From NCBI GenBank assembly GCA_937871505.1, contig CALMPF010000026.1, forward strand, positions 124,001-188,000: a stretch of 64,000 bases of DNA, read 5' to 3'. Below are positions 42,230-50,599 of the stretch, in pieces; positions within the stretch are counted from its first letter, which is position 1, and each line of letters starts with the position of its first letter. Below the pieces are notes generated by a model, which saw only the letters and a list, made by a program, of their open reading frames with translations, searched no databases and was not told the DNA's origin. Source of the DNA: an uncultured Planctomycetia bacterium (GTDB taxonomy: Bacteria > Planctomycetota > Phycisphaerae > Phycisphaerales > SM1A02). Position numbers and translations under genes: made by a program.

Positions 42230-42964
42230 GTGCCCCGCCGTCCCCGCCTGGCCCCGCCGCCCCCCGGCCTCTGCCACCGGCCCGTGGGCCCCGTCGAGTA
42301 CATCCGCATCAAGCACGAGAACAAGGACGGCGCACCCGGCGTCTCGATGCTCGACCTGATCGGGACCTATCACGGCGTCTCGGTGCCATCGCCCCTGCGG
42401 GCATCCCTCGAAGGCGGCCATCCGGAGGCGCTGGCTCCGGCCACGCGAACCGCGTTGATCGCGTGGCTCTCGAAGGACTCCGCGGCGATCAGCCGCGACT
42501 ACGACAACCTCGATCTCGGCGACGAGGCCCCGTCGGAGCTGATCGCGGCGGACTGCCTCGCCTGCCACGCGCGCGCGGAAGCGCTCGCCAAGGGCGCGGG
42601 CGTGATCCTCGACAACTGGGAGTCGGTCTCGAGGGTGGCGTTCCCGATCAACATCAACCCGATGCCCTATCCGATCCTGATCGCCTCGACGCACGCCCAC
42701 GCGACGACCCTCGCAGCCATCGCGGCGCTCTTCGTCGTCATGCTCGCCCTCACCCGCTGGTGGCGAGGGCTCGTCGGTCTGGTGGGCGTCGCGCTCGGGC
42801 TCGGACTCCTGCTCGACATCGGCGGATGGTGGGCGGCGCGGAGCGATCCGCGCTTCGTCTACGGCATCGTCGCGGGAGGAGCGCTGTTCAACCTCGGCGC
42901 CGTCGTGGCGCTGCTGCTGATCTTCGGGGAGCTCTGGCTGCCGCTGCGCAGGAAGGAGGCGTGA
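42230..42964 (+). CDS. Membrane protein with one CxxCH haem motif, unknown function
   Basis: This 244-residue protein (GTG start) has a periplasmic region with IRIKHENKDGAPGVSMLDLIGTYHGV, a YDNLDLGDEAP segment, and CLACHA (about residue 109, CxxCH). Three C-terminal hydrophobic helices follow (ATTLAAIAALFVVMLALTRW; VGLVGVALGLGLLLDIGGWW; VYGIVAGGALFNLGAVVALLLI). Similar small membrane cytochrome-like proteins occur in planctomycetes. The first 20 residues are Pro/Arg-rich where a first membrane helix or signal would be expected, so a start error or small indel in 42160-42300 is possible. Its stop overlaps a GTG of the next frame. Confidence 0.6.
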   Translation: MPRRPRLAPPPPGLCHRPVGPVEYIRIKHENKDGAPGVSMLDLIGTYHGVSVPSPLRASLEGGHPEALAPATRTALIAWLSKDSAAISRDYDNLDLGDEAPSELIAADCLACHARAEALAKGAGVILDNWESVSRVAFPININPMPYPILIASTHAHATTLAAIAALFVVMLALTRWWRGLVGLVGVALGLGLLLDIGGWWAARSDPRFVYGIVAGGALFNLGAVVALLLIFGELWLPLRRKEA

Positions 42965-43158
42965 CGATGTCGATCGAGCGGATGGGGACGCTGACCGGGT
43001 CGCTGAGGGTGACGGGCGGCTCTGCGTCGAACTCCGACGGCCGGCTCGGCAGGTCGTCCGACGGCGGGGCCGGCAGTCGGTCGTCTGGGTGGTCCGCGTG
43101 CTGGTCCGGCCGTCGGTCGTCATCCTGGGACGGCATCCGGGACGGGGTTTGGTCTGGC

Positions 43159-44334
43159 ATGAGGTCTGTGCCTCGGCTGGCGAGCTGGTCGCGCAGCGCG
43201 GCCATCGCCGTCGGATGGTCCTTCGTGATTGCGCTCGGAGCATCCGAGTCCCAGGCTGCGACGCCATCGGAGATCGGACCCGCTGCGGGCGCCATCGAGC
43301 GCGGGCGCACCGCTGACCCGTCCGACGACGCCGATCCGGAGGACCCCGAAGCACCGCGGCCGACGGCGGTGGAGTTGCGTTTCGAGGGGGCGGGCGGGAT
43401 CGAGCTGGTGGGCACGCTCCTGCGCCCCGCGCGGGTGCCTGCGGAGGGCGTTCCCGCCGTCCTGCTCATTCCCGGATCGGGACCGACCGATCGCGACGGA
43501 AGTCAGCCGCCGATCTTCCGCATCGAGCTGCTCCGCCTCCTCGCGGAGCGCCTTGCCGACGAGGGAGTGGCGAGTTTCCGCTTCGACAAGCGCGCTCTCG
43601 CCGCCTATGCGGACCTCTGGCCCGACGATCTCGAAGAGCTCGGACGGTTCTTCTCCTTCGCGAACTTCGTCGGTGACGCCGAGGGTGCCTTCGCGGCGAT
43701 GCGGGCGGCAGAGGGAATCGACCGAGCGCGCACCGCGATCGCAGGCCACAGCGAGGGCGGCTTGATCGCGCTCGGCGTCGCGACGCGCAGGACGGCCGCG
43801 GGAGAGCCACCCGCGGGCGTCGCCCTCCTCGCCACGCCGGGCCGCCCGATCGATGAGATCCTCAGGGAGCAGATCCGCCGCCCGATGGAGCTCACCGGTC
43901 GCCCCCTCGGACCGGAGGAACTCGCGGGACTCGAGGCGCTCGATGCGGCCCTCGCGGCCGTCCGCGACGACCGACCGCTTCCGGCGGAGACGCCGCCAGT
44001 CCTGCGTCCGCTCTTCAACCCCACGACCGCGGTGCTCCTGCGCGAGCTGATGCAGGTCGATCTCCCCGCGCAGTGCGCTGCCCTCCGCGGGCCTGCGCTG
44101 GTGCTCATCGGCGCCGAGGATGCGCAGGTCTCGCCGGTGCGCGACGCCCGTCCGCTCGCCGAGTGGCTCGTCGCCCGCGAGCCTGCGGCGACGACCCTCT
44201 TCGTGGTCGTCCCGGCGACGAGCCACAACCTCAAGGGGGTCTCGCCCGCGGACCGCATCGGATTCCGCGGCCCGGTCGTCCCGGCCGCGATGGATGCGTT
44301 TCTCGCATGGACGCGGCTCTGGAGCGGCGGATAG
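43159..44334 (+). CDS. Secreted alpha/beta hydrolase
   Basis: From ATG 43159 the protein has 391 residues with a signal peptide (SRSAAIAVGWSFVIALGASESQA). The fold is an alpha/beta hydrolase: LLIPGSGPTDRDGS (oxyanion region), the nucleophile elbow IAGHSEGGLIALG (Ser about residue 198), Asp in LIGAEDAQVSP and His in PATSHNLKG. It resembles exported esterases/peptidases of the YqiA/EstA type; the ester or amide substrate is unknown. The frame continues upstream to ATG 42967, right after the previous stop, but residues there are Ser/Gly/Arg low complexity from a repeated TCGTCnGGnCGG-like sequence. I prefer the later start. Confidence 0.75.
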   Translation: MRSVPRLASWSRSAAIAVGWSFVIALGASESQAATPSEIGPAAGAIERGRTADPSDDADPEDPEAPRPTAVELRFEGAGGIELVGTLLRPARVPAEGVPAVLLIPGSGPTDRDGSQPPIFRIELLRLLAERLADEGVASFRFDKRALAAYADLWPDDLEELGRFFSFANFVGDAEGAFAAMRAAEGIDRARTAIAGHSEGGLIALGVATRRTAAGEPPAGVALLATPGRPIDEILREQIRRPMELTGRPLGPEELAGLEALDAALAAVRDDRPLPAETPPVLRPLFNPTTAVLLRELMQVDLPAQCAALRGPALVLIGAEDAQVSPVRDARPLAEWLVAREPAATTLFVVVPATSHNLKGVSPADRIGFRGPVVPAAMDAFLAWTRLWSGG

Positions 44335-44374
44335 CCAACCGGTCACGCAACGCCACGTCCGCAGGAGCACTCCG

Positions 44375-46210
44375 ATGACTCATCCCGATCGCTCGAAGCG
44401 AATCACGGCGGCCAGCTCCTCCGCTCTCGCGCCCGGAGTCGGCGGGTCGCCGGACAGCCCGCCGCTCCTCTCGCGCCGGGCGCTCCTCCACGCCGGCCTC
44501 GGGGCCGCCGGACTGGGGCTTCTCGGCGTCGGCGCCGCTCGGCCGCTGGGTGTCCTTCGCAGCGTCGCCGCGGCGGCGCACCCAGCGGGTGTCGCGGCCT
44601 CCGATGGCGTGGGGGCCCCGATTCTCGACCTCGCCTCGACGCTTCGATCGACGATCGTCGATGGGCTTCCCTTCGCCGAGGGGTGGACGGGCGACTCCTT
44701 CTCCGACGACGCGCTGCCCTTCCACCAGTGCGAGAACTGCTTCGAAGGTGGTGTGCCGCCGGCGCCATCGGAGGAGGTCGACGTCGCCATCGTCGGCGGC
44801 GGACTGGCGGGGCTCGCCACGGCCCACGCGCTGCGCCATCGCCGCATCGCGCTTCTCGAGATGCGCGATCGGATGGGCGGCGTCGCGGCGGGCGAGCGCT
44901 GGCGCGGGACGGCGTGCAGCCTCGGCAGCGCGTACTTCATCGTGCCCGATCCCGGGAGCGAGCTGGAGCGTCTGTATCGCGAGATCGGGCTCTGGGGCGG
45001 GGAAGGCCCCTCCATCGCGGAGGGCGCGCTTTCGGCGGAGATCGACGGGGCGATCGTGCGCGACATCCTCGAGTGGGAGGGCTTCACGGCGCAGGAGCGC
45101 TCCGTGGTGCGGCGCTATGCGGAGCTGGTCCGCTTCTTCGGGCACGAGTACCCGGAGATCCCGGTTCCGAAGCGACCGGAGGCTCGGTGGATCCTCGAGC
45201 TTGATCGCGCCTCGCTCCGCGACGATGTCGAGCATCGCCTCGGCGGCCCGCTGCCTCAGCGGCTCGCAGAGGCGATCCAGGCGTACTGCTACTCCAGCTT
45301 CGGGGTCGGCTGGCAGGAGATCTCCGCCGCCGCGGGCTGGAACTTCATCGCCGCGGAGGAGTTCGGCCGGATCGTGCTCCCGGGCGGCAACGCGGGGCTG
45401 GCGGAGGGGCTCTGGAGGTCGCTTCGCGCCGCCGAGCGCACGGAGCGCCGATCGATCCTGCGCCCCGCGTCCAAGGTGGTCGATGTCCGCCTCGACGGCG
45501 CGGGTGTCCGCGTGACGTGGTCGACCGGACGGCCGACGAAGGAAGCGCCCTTCGGCACGTTCCGTTCGCTCCGCGCCCGGCATGTCGTGATGGCCAACGC
45601 GAAGTTCGTCGCCAAGTGGATGCTTCCCGAGCTTCCGCGGCTCGACGCGGAGAAGTTCGAGGCGATGCAGCAGGTCACGACCTGCGCGTACGCCGTCGTC
45701 AACGTCCTCGTCGAGCGCGCCGCGGCCAGGCGCTTCTACGACCTCTTCCTTCTCGGCGGCGACGGCTTCCCGATGGACCAAGGCGCCGCGGAGAAGGCGA
45801 TCAAGGTGATGGACGTGCTCGATGGCGGCTACGGGGCCTCCGCCGCGGGCGAAGGCGGGTCGACGATCCTGACGCTCTACTGGGCGCTGCCGTGGCCGAG
45901 CGCACGTTTCGCGCTGATCGGCCCCGCGGCGTGGCAGGAACACGCCGCGGCGCTGGCACCGCAGCTCCGCGAGATCGTCGCGCTGATCGGCGTCGACGAG
46001 CGGAGCATCCATCAGATCCGCATGAGCCGATGGGGTCACGCGATGCCCATCCCGGCGCCGAACGCGATCGCGGATGGCCTGCCCGAGAAGCTCCGCCGCC
46101 CGATCGCGGGGCGGATCTGGTTCGCGAACCAGGACAACTGGCTGCTCCCTGCGGTGGAGACCTCGCTGCTCGAAGCGCTCGACGTCGCCGCGAGCATCGA
46201 CGCTGGGTGA
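44375..46210 (+). CDS. FAD-dependent oxidoreductase (amine-oxidase type), Tat-exported
   Basis: This 611-residue protein is preceded by AGGAG 7 nt before its ATG. The N-terminus has a Tat-type signal (LLSRRALLHAGLGAAGLGLLG). FAD binding is shown by VDVAIVGGGLAGLATAHAL (about 135-153), LLEMRDRMGGVAAGERW and GRIVLPGGNAGLAEGLWRSL. A C-terminal region with GRIWFANQDNWLLPAVETSL fits the last FAD contact of amine oxidases and related desaturases. The substrate is unknown. It is the last gene of the exported redox cluster; the preceding alpha/beta hydrolase gene ends 40 bp upstream. Confidence 0.82.
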   Translation: MTHPDRSKRITAASSSALAPGVGGSPDSPPLLSRRALLHAGLGAAGLGLLGVGAARPLGVLRSVAAAAHPAGVAASDGVGAPILDLASTLRSTIVDGLPFAEGWTGDSFSDDALPFHQCENCFEGGVPPAPSEEVDVAIVGGGLAGLATAHALRHRRIALLEMRDRMGGVAAGERWRGTACSLGSAYFIVPDPGSELERLYREIGLWGGEGPSIAEGALSAEIDGAIVRDILEWEGFTAQERSVVRRYAELVRFFGHEYPEIPVPKRPEARWILELDRASLRDDVEHRLGGPLPQRLAEAIQAYCYSSFGVGWQEISAAAGWNFIAAEEFGRIVLPGGNAGLAEGLWRSLRAAERTERRSILRPASKVVDVRLDGAGVRVTWSTGRPTKEAPFGTFRSLRARHVVMANAKFVAKWMLPELPRLDAEKFEAMQQVTTCAYAVVNVLVERAAARRFYDLFLLGGDGFPMDQGAAEKAIKVMDVLDGGYGASAAGEGGSTILTLYWALPWPSARFALIGPAAWQEHAAALAPQLREIVALIGVDERSIHQIRMSRWGHAMPIPAPNAIADGLPEKLRRPIAGRIWFANQDNWLLPAVETSLLEALDVAASIDAG

Positions 46211-46885
46211 CGATCAGCGCGGCGTGGAGCGCTGGAGCCTCCGCCGGCTCCTCCGCGTCACGGCCCCTTGCACTCGGTCCTTGCGAACCGCCACCGCCAT
46301 CCTCGAGCGTGACCCCGGAACCGGGCTCTGCGTCGGGTCGATTCCCGGATGGCCCAGCGCGCAGTCGCAGGGCGAAACGACCGAGGGGGGTACAAAGGTG
46401 TCAGGATGAATTGACTGACCGGTCCGCCTGCGACGGCGTCGATCCCGCACGGGCCGCTCCCTCCGAGAGACGCTGTACGGCGTCGCGTTCCAAGGCTTGA
46501 GTCGCCGGGCCATGCGGCTTTCGCTCTGCGAGACGCCGGCGCGACCATGTCATCTCGTGCGCGAGCATCGACCACCGAAGGGCGCCTCGAACCCGGCCCG
46601 CGCCTGAAGAGCGCGAAGCCGCGCGTGACCGTGGAGTCTCGACGTGCCGACCGGGCCAAGATCTCGGCGTGGACGGAACCGTGTGGCGGTCGGCACCGAC
46701 CCTGCGGAGCCGAAGTCGGCGGCACGGAGGAGATGGCACGGAGGACGCGGTTCGCAGCCGGGCATGCGGGCGTCGGTGAACGCCGGGCCGGTCGCTGTGC
46801 TCGCGGCGCCGTCCGCGGCGGGAGCGGGCGCAGGGAACCCCCGACACCCCGACACCTTCGCCACCGTCGCCGGACCATCCTCTCG
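46211..46885. other. About 675 bp without a gene before gyrB
   Basis: It contains the second copy of the hairpin element (46694-46719) and GGCACGGAGGA-type purine-rich repeats like those near 10720. I see no credible gene. Confidence 0.45.
46694..46719 (+). repeat. Intergenic hairpin element, copy 2
   Basis: CCGAC / GTCGG arms enclose a loop with GCGGAGCCGAA, sharing GAGCCGAAGTCGG and flanking CGGAGGA with the element at 10685. Confidence 0.35.
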
Positions 46886-46891
46886 TACACT
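46886..46891 (+). promoter_or_regulatory. Putative -10 element (TACACT) for gyrB
   Basis: TACACT ends 8 nt before the gyrB ATG, so the mRNA would have almost no leader. No -35 match at the usual spacing. Confidence 0.45.
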
Positions 46892-46899
46892 CAGGGTCC

Positions 46900-49611
46900 A
46901 TGTCCGATCGAGCCGAGACCCCCAGCGCCGATGCCTACACCAGCGAGTCGATCCAGGTCCTCGAGGGCCTCGAGGCGATCCGCAAGCGACCGGGCATGTA
47001 CGTCGGCGGGACGGGGCTCAACGCCCTCCATCACCTCGTCTACGAGTGCGTCGACAACTCGATCGACGAGGCGATGGCGGGCTTCGCGACCACGATCACG
47101 ATCCGGCTCGGGGTCGACGGTTCCTGCACCGTGATCGACGACGGTCGCGGAATGCCGGTCGACCCGATGAAGCACGAGAACCCGGCGATCAACGGCCGTC
47201 CGGCGGTCGAGGTCATCATGACCGAAGTCCATGCGGGGGGGAAGTTCGACGACAACGCGTACAAGGTCTCGGGAGGGCTCCATGGCGTCGGCGTCAAGTG
47301 CGTCAACGCCCTGAGCGAGTGGACCGAGGTCGAGGTGGTCAAGGAGCGGCGCACGCACATGATCTCCTTCAACCGCGGCGCGATCGTCAAGCCGCTCCAC
47401 GTCGTCGGCGAGGCGCCCGCGGACTCGGGCGCCCCGCGCTCGGGGACGCGCATCAGCTTCCGCCCTGATCCGATCATCTTCCCGGATACCGAGTTCCGCT
47501 TCGAGACGCTCCAGCACCGCCTCCGCGAGCTGGCGTATCTCAACGCCGGGGTGACGATCCGGCTGGTCGACGAGCGCGTCGATGCGGGCGGCAAGCAGCG
47601 TGAAGAGACCTTCCACAGCCGCGACGGCCTCCGGGCGTACGTCGAGCACCTCAACGCCAGCAAGACGGCGGTGAGTCAGTGCGTCGCATTCACGCGTCGG
47701 TCGGAGGACGGGCGGATGACGCTCGAGCTGGCACTTCAGTACACCGACGCCACCAACGAGACGCTGCTCGCGTTCGGCAACAACATCCCGAATCCCGATG
47801 GAGGGACCCACGTCGCCGGGTTCAAGACCGCGCTGACGCGGACGATCAACGCCTACGCGAAGCGGGCCAATCTCCTCAAGGACCTCGTTCCCAGCGGCGA
47901 GGACCTGCGCGAGGGGCTGACCGCGATCGTCTCCGTCCGGCTCACCGAGCCGCAGTTCAACAACCAGACCAAGGAGAAGCTGCTGAACCCCGAGGTCGAG
48001 GGGTTCGTCTCGGCGGCGGTGAGCGAGGCGATGGGCGCGTGGCTCGAGGAGCACCCGCAGGAAGCCAGGCGGATCTGCCTCAAGGCGATTCTCGCGGCGC
48101 AGGCCCGAGAGGCGGCGAGGAAGGCGCGCGAGCTCATCAAGCGCAAGGGCGCCCTCGATTCGGGCGGGATGCCTCACAAGCTCTCCGACTGCTCGAGCGA
48201 CGATGTCGAGGCGACCGAGCTCTTCATCGTCGAGGGGGATTCCGCAGGCGGATCTGCGAAGGGGGGGCGCGATCATGTCACGCAGGCGATCCTGCCGCTG
48301 CGCGGGAAGCTCCTCAATGTCGAGAAGGCGCGGCTGGACAAGGTGCTCGGGTTCGAGGAGATCCGCACGCTGATCCAGGCCCTTCAGTGCGGCATCGGCG
48401 AGGACTTCGACATCTCGAAGCTCCGCTACGGGCGGGTCATCATCATGACCGACGCCGACGTCGACGGTTCGCACATCCGGACGCTGCTTCTGACCTTCTT
48501 CTTCCGGCAGATGCCGCTGCTCGTGCGCCAGGGAAAGATCTTCATCGCCCAGCCGCCGCTCTATCTCGTCGAGCAGGTGTCGGGCAGGAACCGCACCCGC
48601 GAGTACGTGCTCAACGAGCGGCAGATGGCCGATGTCCTCGCCGACCTCGCGCTGCGCAACGCGGTGCTCGCGCTCCGCGACGACGCGGGCGCCGTCGTGC
48701 GCCGGATCGACGGCGACGACCTGCGGCGGCTGCTCCGCGCGATCCAGCGCGTCGAGGAGCTGGTCACGGTCTCGCAGCGCCGCGGCATTCCCTTTGCCGA
48801 GCTCCTTGCGGCGAGGCGTAGCGATCCCGAGGGCGCCGAGCGGCTCCCGACGCACCACCTCCAGTGGCCGGAGGGAGAGCTTCTCTGCTGGTCCGAGGCG
48901 CAGGCCCGCGAGGCGATCGAGCGCCGCGGCCTGGTGCTCGACGACCTTGGCGGGGGCGCCGAGGTCGACCGCCTGCGCCGCGCGACGCTGCGCGAGCTCC
49001 ACGAGAACCGCGAGCTCGAACGGCTCTTCCAGCGCCTGGCGGAGTTCGGCGTCTCGATCGAAGACTGGGCGCTGGTGCAGGAGGAGTCCGTCACGGGCGA
49101 GAAGCTCCCCACCCGCTATGCATGGGAGGTGAGGGTCTCGCTCAAGGCCGCGGAGGCGGCGCGGCGCCGGGCCGAGAGCGCGGCGGCTGTCGGCGCCGCG
49201 GAGGCCGACGAGCCTGAGCCCGATGCCGGCGACGCCGAAGGTGATCCCTCGCCGAACGAGCCGGCCGGCTCCGACGGCGCGGCCGACCGGCGAGGCGCGA
49301 CGGCTTCGCAGCCCGCCCCGTCCCGCACCGAGCTGGTCGAGGCGGCGAACGTCCCGGCGATCCTCCGGACGCTCCACGACGTCGGTCGGCGCGGCATCGA
49401 GGTGAAGCGCTTCAAGGGTCTCGGCGAGATGGAGGCCGAGCAGCTCTGGGAGACGACGATGGACCCCGCGCGGCGGACGCTCCTCCGCGTCAACTGGGAG
49501 AGCGCCGGCGAGGCAGATGCGCTCTTCGCCACGCTGATGGGCGAGAACGTCGAGCTTCGCCGCGCCTATATCGAGCGCCACGCGCTCGAGGTCAAGAACC
49601 TCGATGTCTGA
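46900..49611 (+). CDS. gyrB: DNA gyrase subunit B
   Basis: This 903-residue ATPase subunit of gyrase supplies the energy for negative supercoiling. GHKL motifs: [26 protein letters not shown] and [18 protein letters not shown]. The Toprim domain has [14 protein letters not shown] (about residue 445) and [20 protein letters not shown], and the C-terminal QRFKGLGEM element is present as [20 protein letters not shown] (about 835). Between [13 protein letters not shown] (about 550) and that element lies a long insert, about 270 residues, ending in acidic low complexity ([15 protein letters not shown]); E. coli GyrB has a shorter insert (about 170) in the same place. MSDRAETPS is a short lead before the usual [22 protein letters not shown]. 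Its 3' end overlaps queC by 8 bp. gyrA is not in the window. Confidence 0.97.
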   Translation: MSDRAETPSADAYTSESIQVLEGLEAIRKRPGMYVGGTGLNALHHLVYECVDNSIDEAMAGFATTITIRLGVDGSCTVIDDGRGMPVDPMKHENPAINGRPAVEVIMTEVHAGGKFDDNAYKVSGGLHGVGVKCVNALSEWTEVEVVKERRTHMISFNRGAIVKPLHVVGEAPADSGAPRSGTRISFRPDPIIFPDTEFRFETLQHRLRELAYLNAGVTIRLVDERVDAGGKQREETFHSRDGLRAYVEHLNASKTAVSQCVAFTRRSEDGRMTLELALQYTDATNETLLAFGNNIPNPDGGTHVAGFKTALTRTINAYAKRANLLKDLVPSGEDLREGLTAIVSVRLTEPQFNNQTKEKLLNPEVEGFVSAAVSEAMGAWLEEHPQEARRICLKAILAAQAREAARKARELIKRKGALDSGGMPHKLSDCSSDDVEATELFIVEGDSAGGSAKGGRDHVTQAILPLRGKLLNVEKARLDKVLGFEEIRTLIQALQCGIGEDFDISKLRYGRVIIMTDADVDGSHIRTLLLTFFFRQMPLLVRQGKIFIAQPPLYLVEQVSGRNRTREYVLNERQMADVLADLALRNAVLALRDDAGAVVRRIDGDDLRRLLRAIQRVEELVTVSQRRGIPFAELLAARRSDPEGAERLPTHHLQWPEGELLCWSEAQAREAIERRGLVLDDLGGGAEVDRLRRATLRELHENRELERLFQRLAEFGVSIEDWALVQEESVTGEKLPTRYAWEVRVSLKAAEAARRRAESAAAVGAAEADEPEPDAGDAEGDPSPNEPAGSDGAADRRGATASQPAPSRTELVEAANVPAILRTLHDVGRRGIEVKRFKGLGEMEAEQLWETTMDPARRTLLRVNWESAGEADALFATLMGENVELRRAYIERHALEVKNLDV

Positions 49612-50452
49612 ACGCCGCGGGTCGTCGCGGAAGGAGAGCGGCCGCCGGCGGCGTCCGAGCCCCTCCGCGCCGCGAGGCGACGCAACCGGAGCTCCCGCAT
49701 CGCGGGGCCCTCGCCGCGCCTCGGCAGCGCGGCCCTGCGTTGTCCTGCTCTCGGGCGGGATGGACTCCGCAGTGGTTCTCGCGATGGCGCGCCGCGCCGG
49801 CTTCGCGGTGCACGCGCTTTCCTTCGACTATGGCCAGCGCCATCGGCAGGAGCTGGTCGCGGCGCGGCGGGTCGCCAAGCTCCTCGGAGCCGAGCGCCAC
49901 GTCGTCCTCCGCATCGATCTCCGCGCCATCGGCGGCTCGGCGCTGACGGCGGCGATCGCGGTCCCCAAGGGCGGTTCCGGTTCGACGCGCGGACGCGGCG
50001 CGGCGTGCGTCGGCGATGCGATTCCGGTCACGTACGTTCCCGCGCGGAACACGATCTTCCTCTCCTGCGCGCTCGGGCTCGCCGAGTCGGTCGGGGCTCG
50101 GGATCTCTTCATCGGCGTCAACGCGGTCGACTATTCGGGCTATCCCGACTGCCGGCCCGCCTTCGTGCGCGCCTTCGAGCGCCTCGCCAACCTCGCCACC
50201 CGCGACGGCGTCACCGACGCAGCGCTCGGACGCGCCGCGCACTTCCGGGTGCGGGCGCCGCTCCTGCGGATGTCGAAGGCGGAGATCGTCCGCGGAGGAA
50301 TCGAGCTCGGCGTCGACTTCGGGCTCACCCGCACCTGCTACGACCCGGGGCGGCGCGGCGCGCCGTGCCGCCGCTGCGACGCCTGCCTGCTCAGGGCGGC
50401 GGGGTTTGCCGCAGCCGGCGTTCCGGACCCGGCGCTGCGCGACGCGCGGTGA
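49604..50452 (+). CDS. queC: 7-cyano-7-deazaguanine (preQ0) synthase
   Basis: QueC converts 7-carboxy-7-deazaguanine to preQ0 with ATP and ammonia, a step in queuosine synthesis. Visible: the PP-loop [19 protein letters not shown] (about residue 50), [45 protein letters not shown], and the C-terminal zinc site [14 protein letters not shown] / RRCDACLLR with four Cys. The first 45 residues are a basic Ser/Arg/Pro extension not usual in the family; translation may start later, but the ATG at 49604 overlaps gyrB by 8 bp, suggesting coupling. Other que genes are not in the window. Confidence 0.92.
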   Translation: MSERRGSSRKESGRRRRPSPSAPRGDATGAPASRGPRRASAARPCVVLLSGGMDSAVVLAMARRAGFAVHALSFDYGQRHRQELVAARRVAKLLGAERHVVLRIDLRAIGGSALTAAIAVPKGGSGSTRGRGAACVGDAIPVTYVPARNTIFLSCALGLAESVGARDLFIGVNAVDYSGYPDCRPAFVRAFERLANLATRDGVTDAALGRAAHFRVRAPLLRMSKAEIVRGGIELGVDFGLTRTCYDPGRRGAPCRRCDACLLRAAGFAAAGVPDPALRDAR

Positions 50453-50599
50453 CCGGGCGTGCGGCCGCCGTTGCGCCGCCGTGACGTTCCCGGGGGCGTC
50501 GTGGGCGTCTGATTCTGTGTCTCTCGGATCCTCTGCGGGCCTTCGGGGCTTCGTGGGGAAGGGGATCGAAGGCACAGGAACCGACCTCACGGAGCAGCC

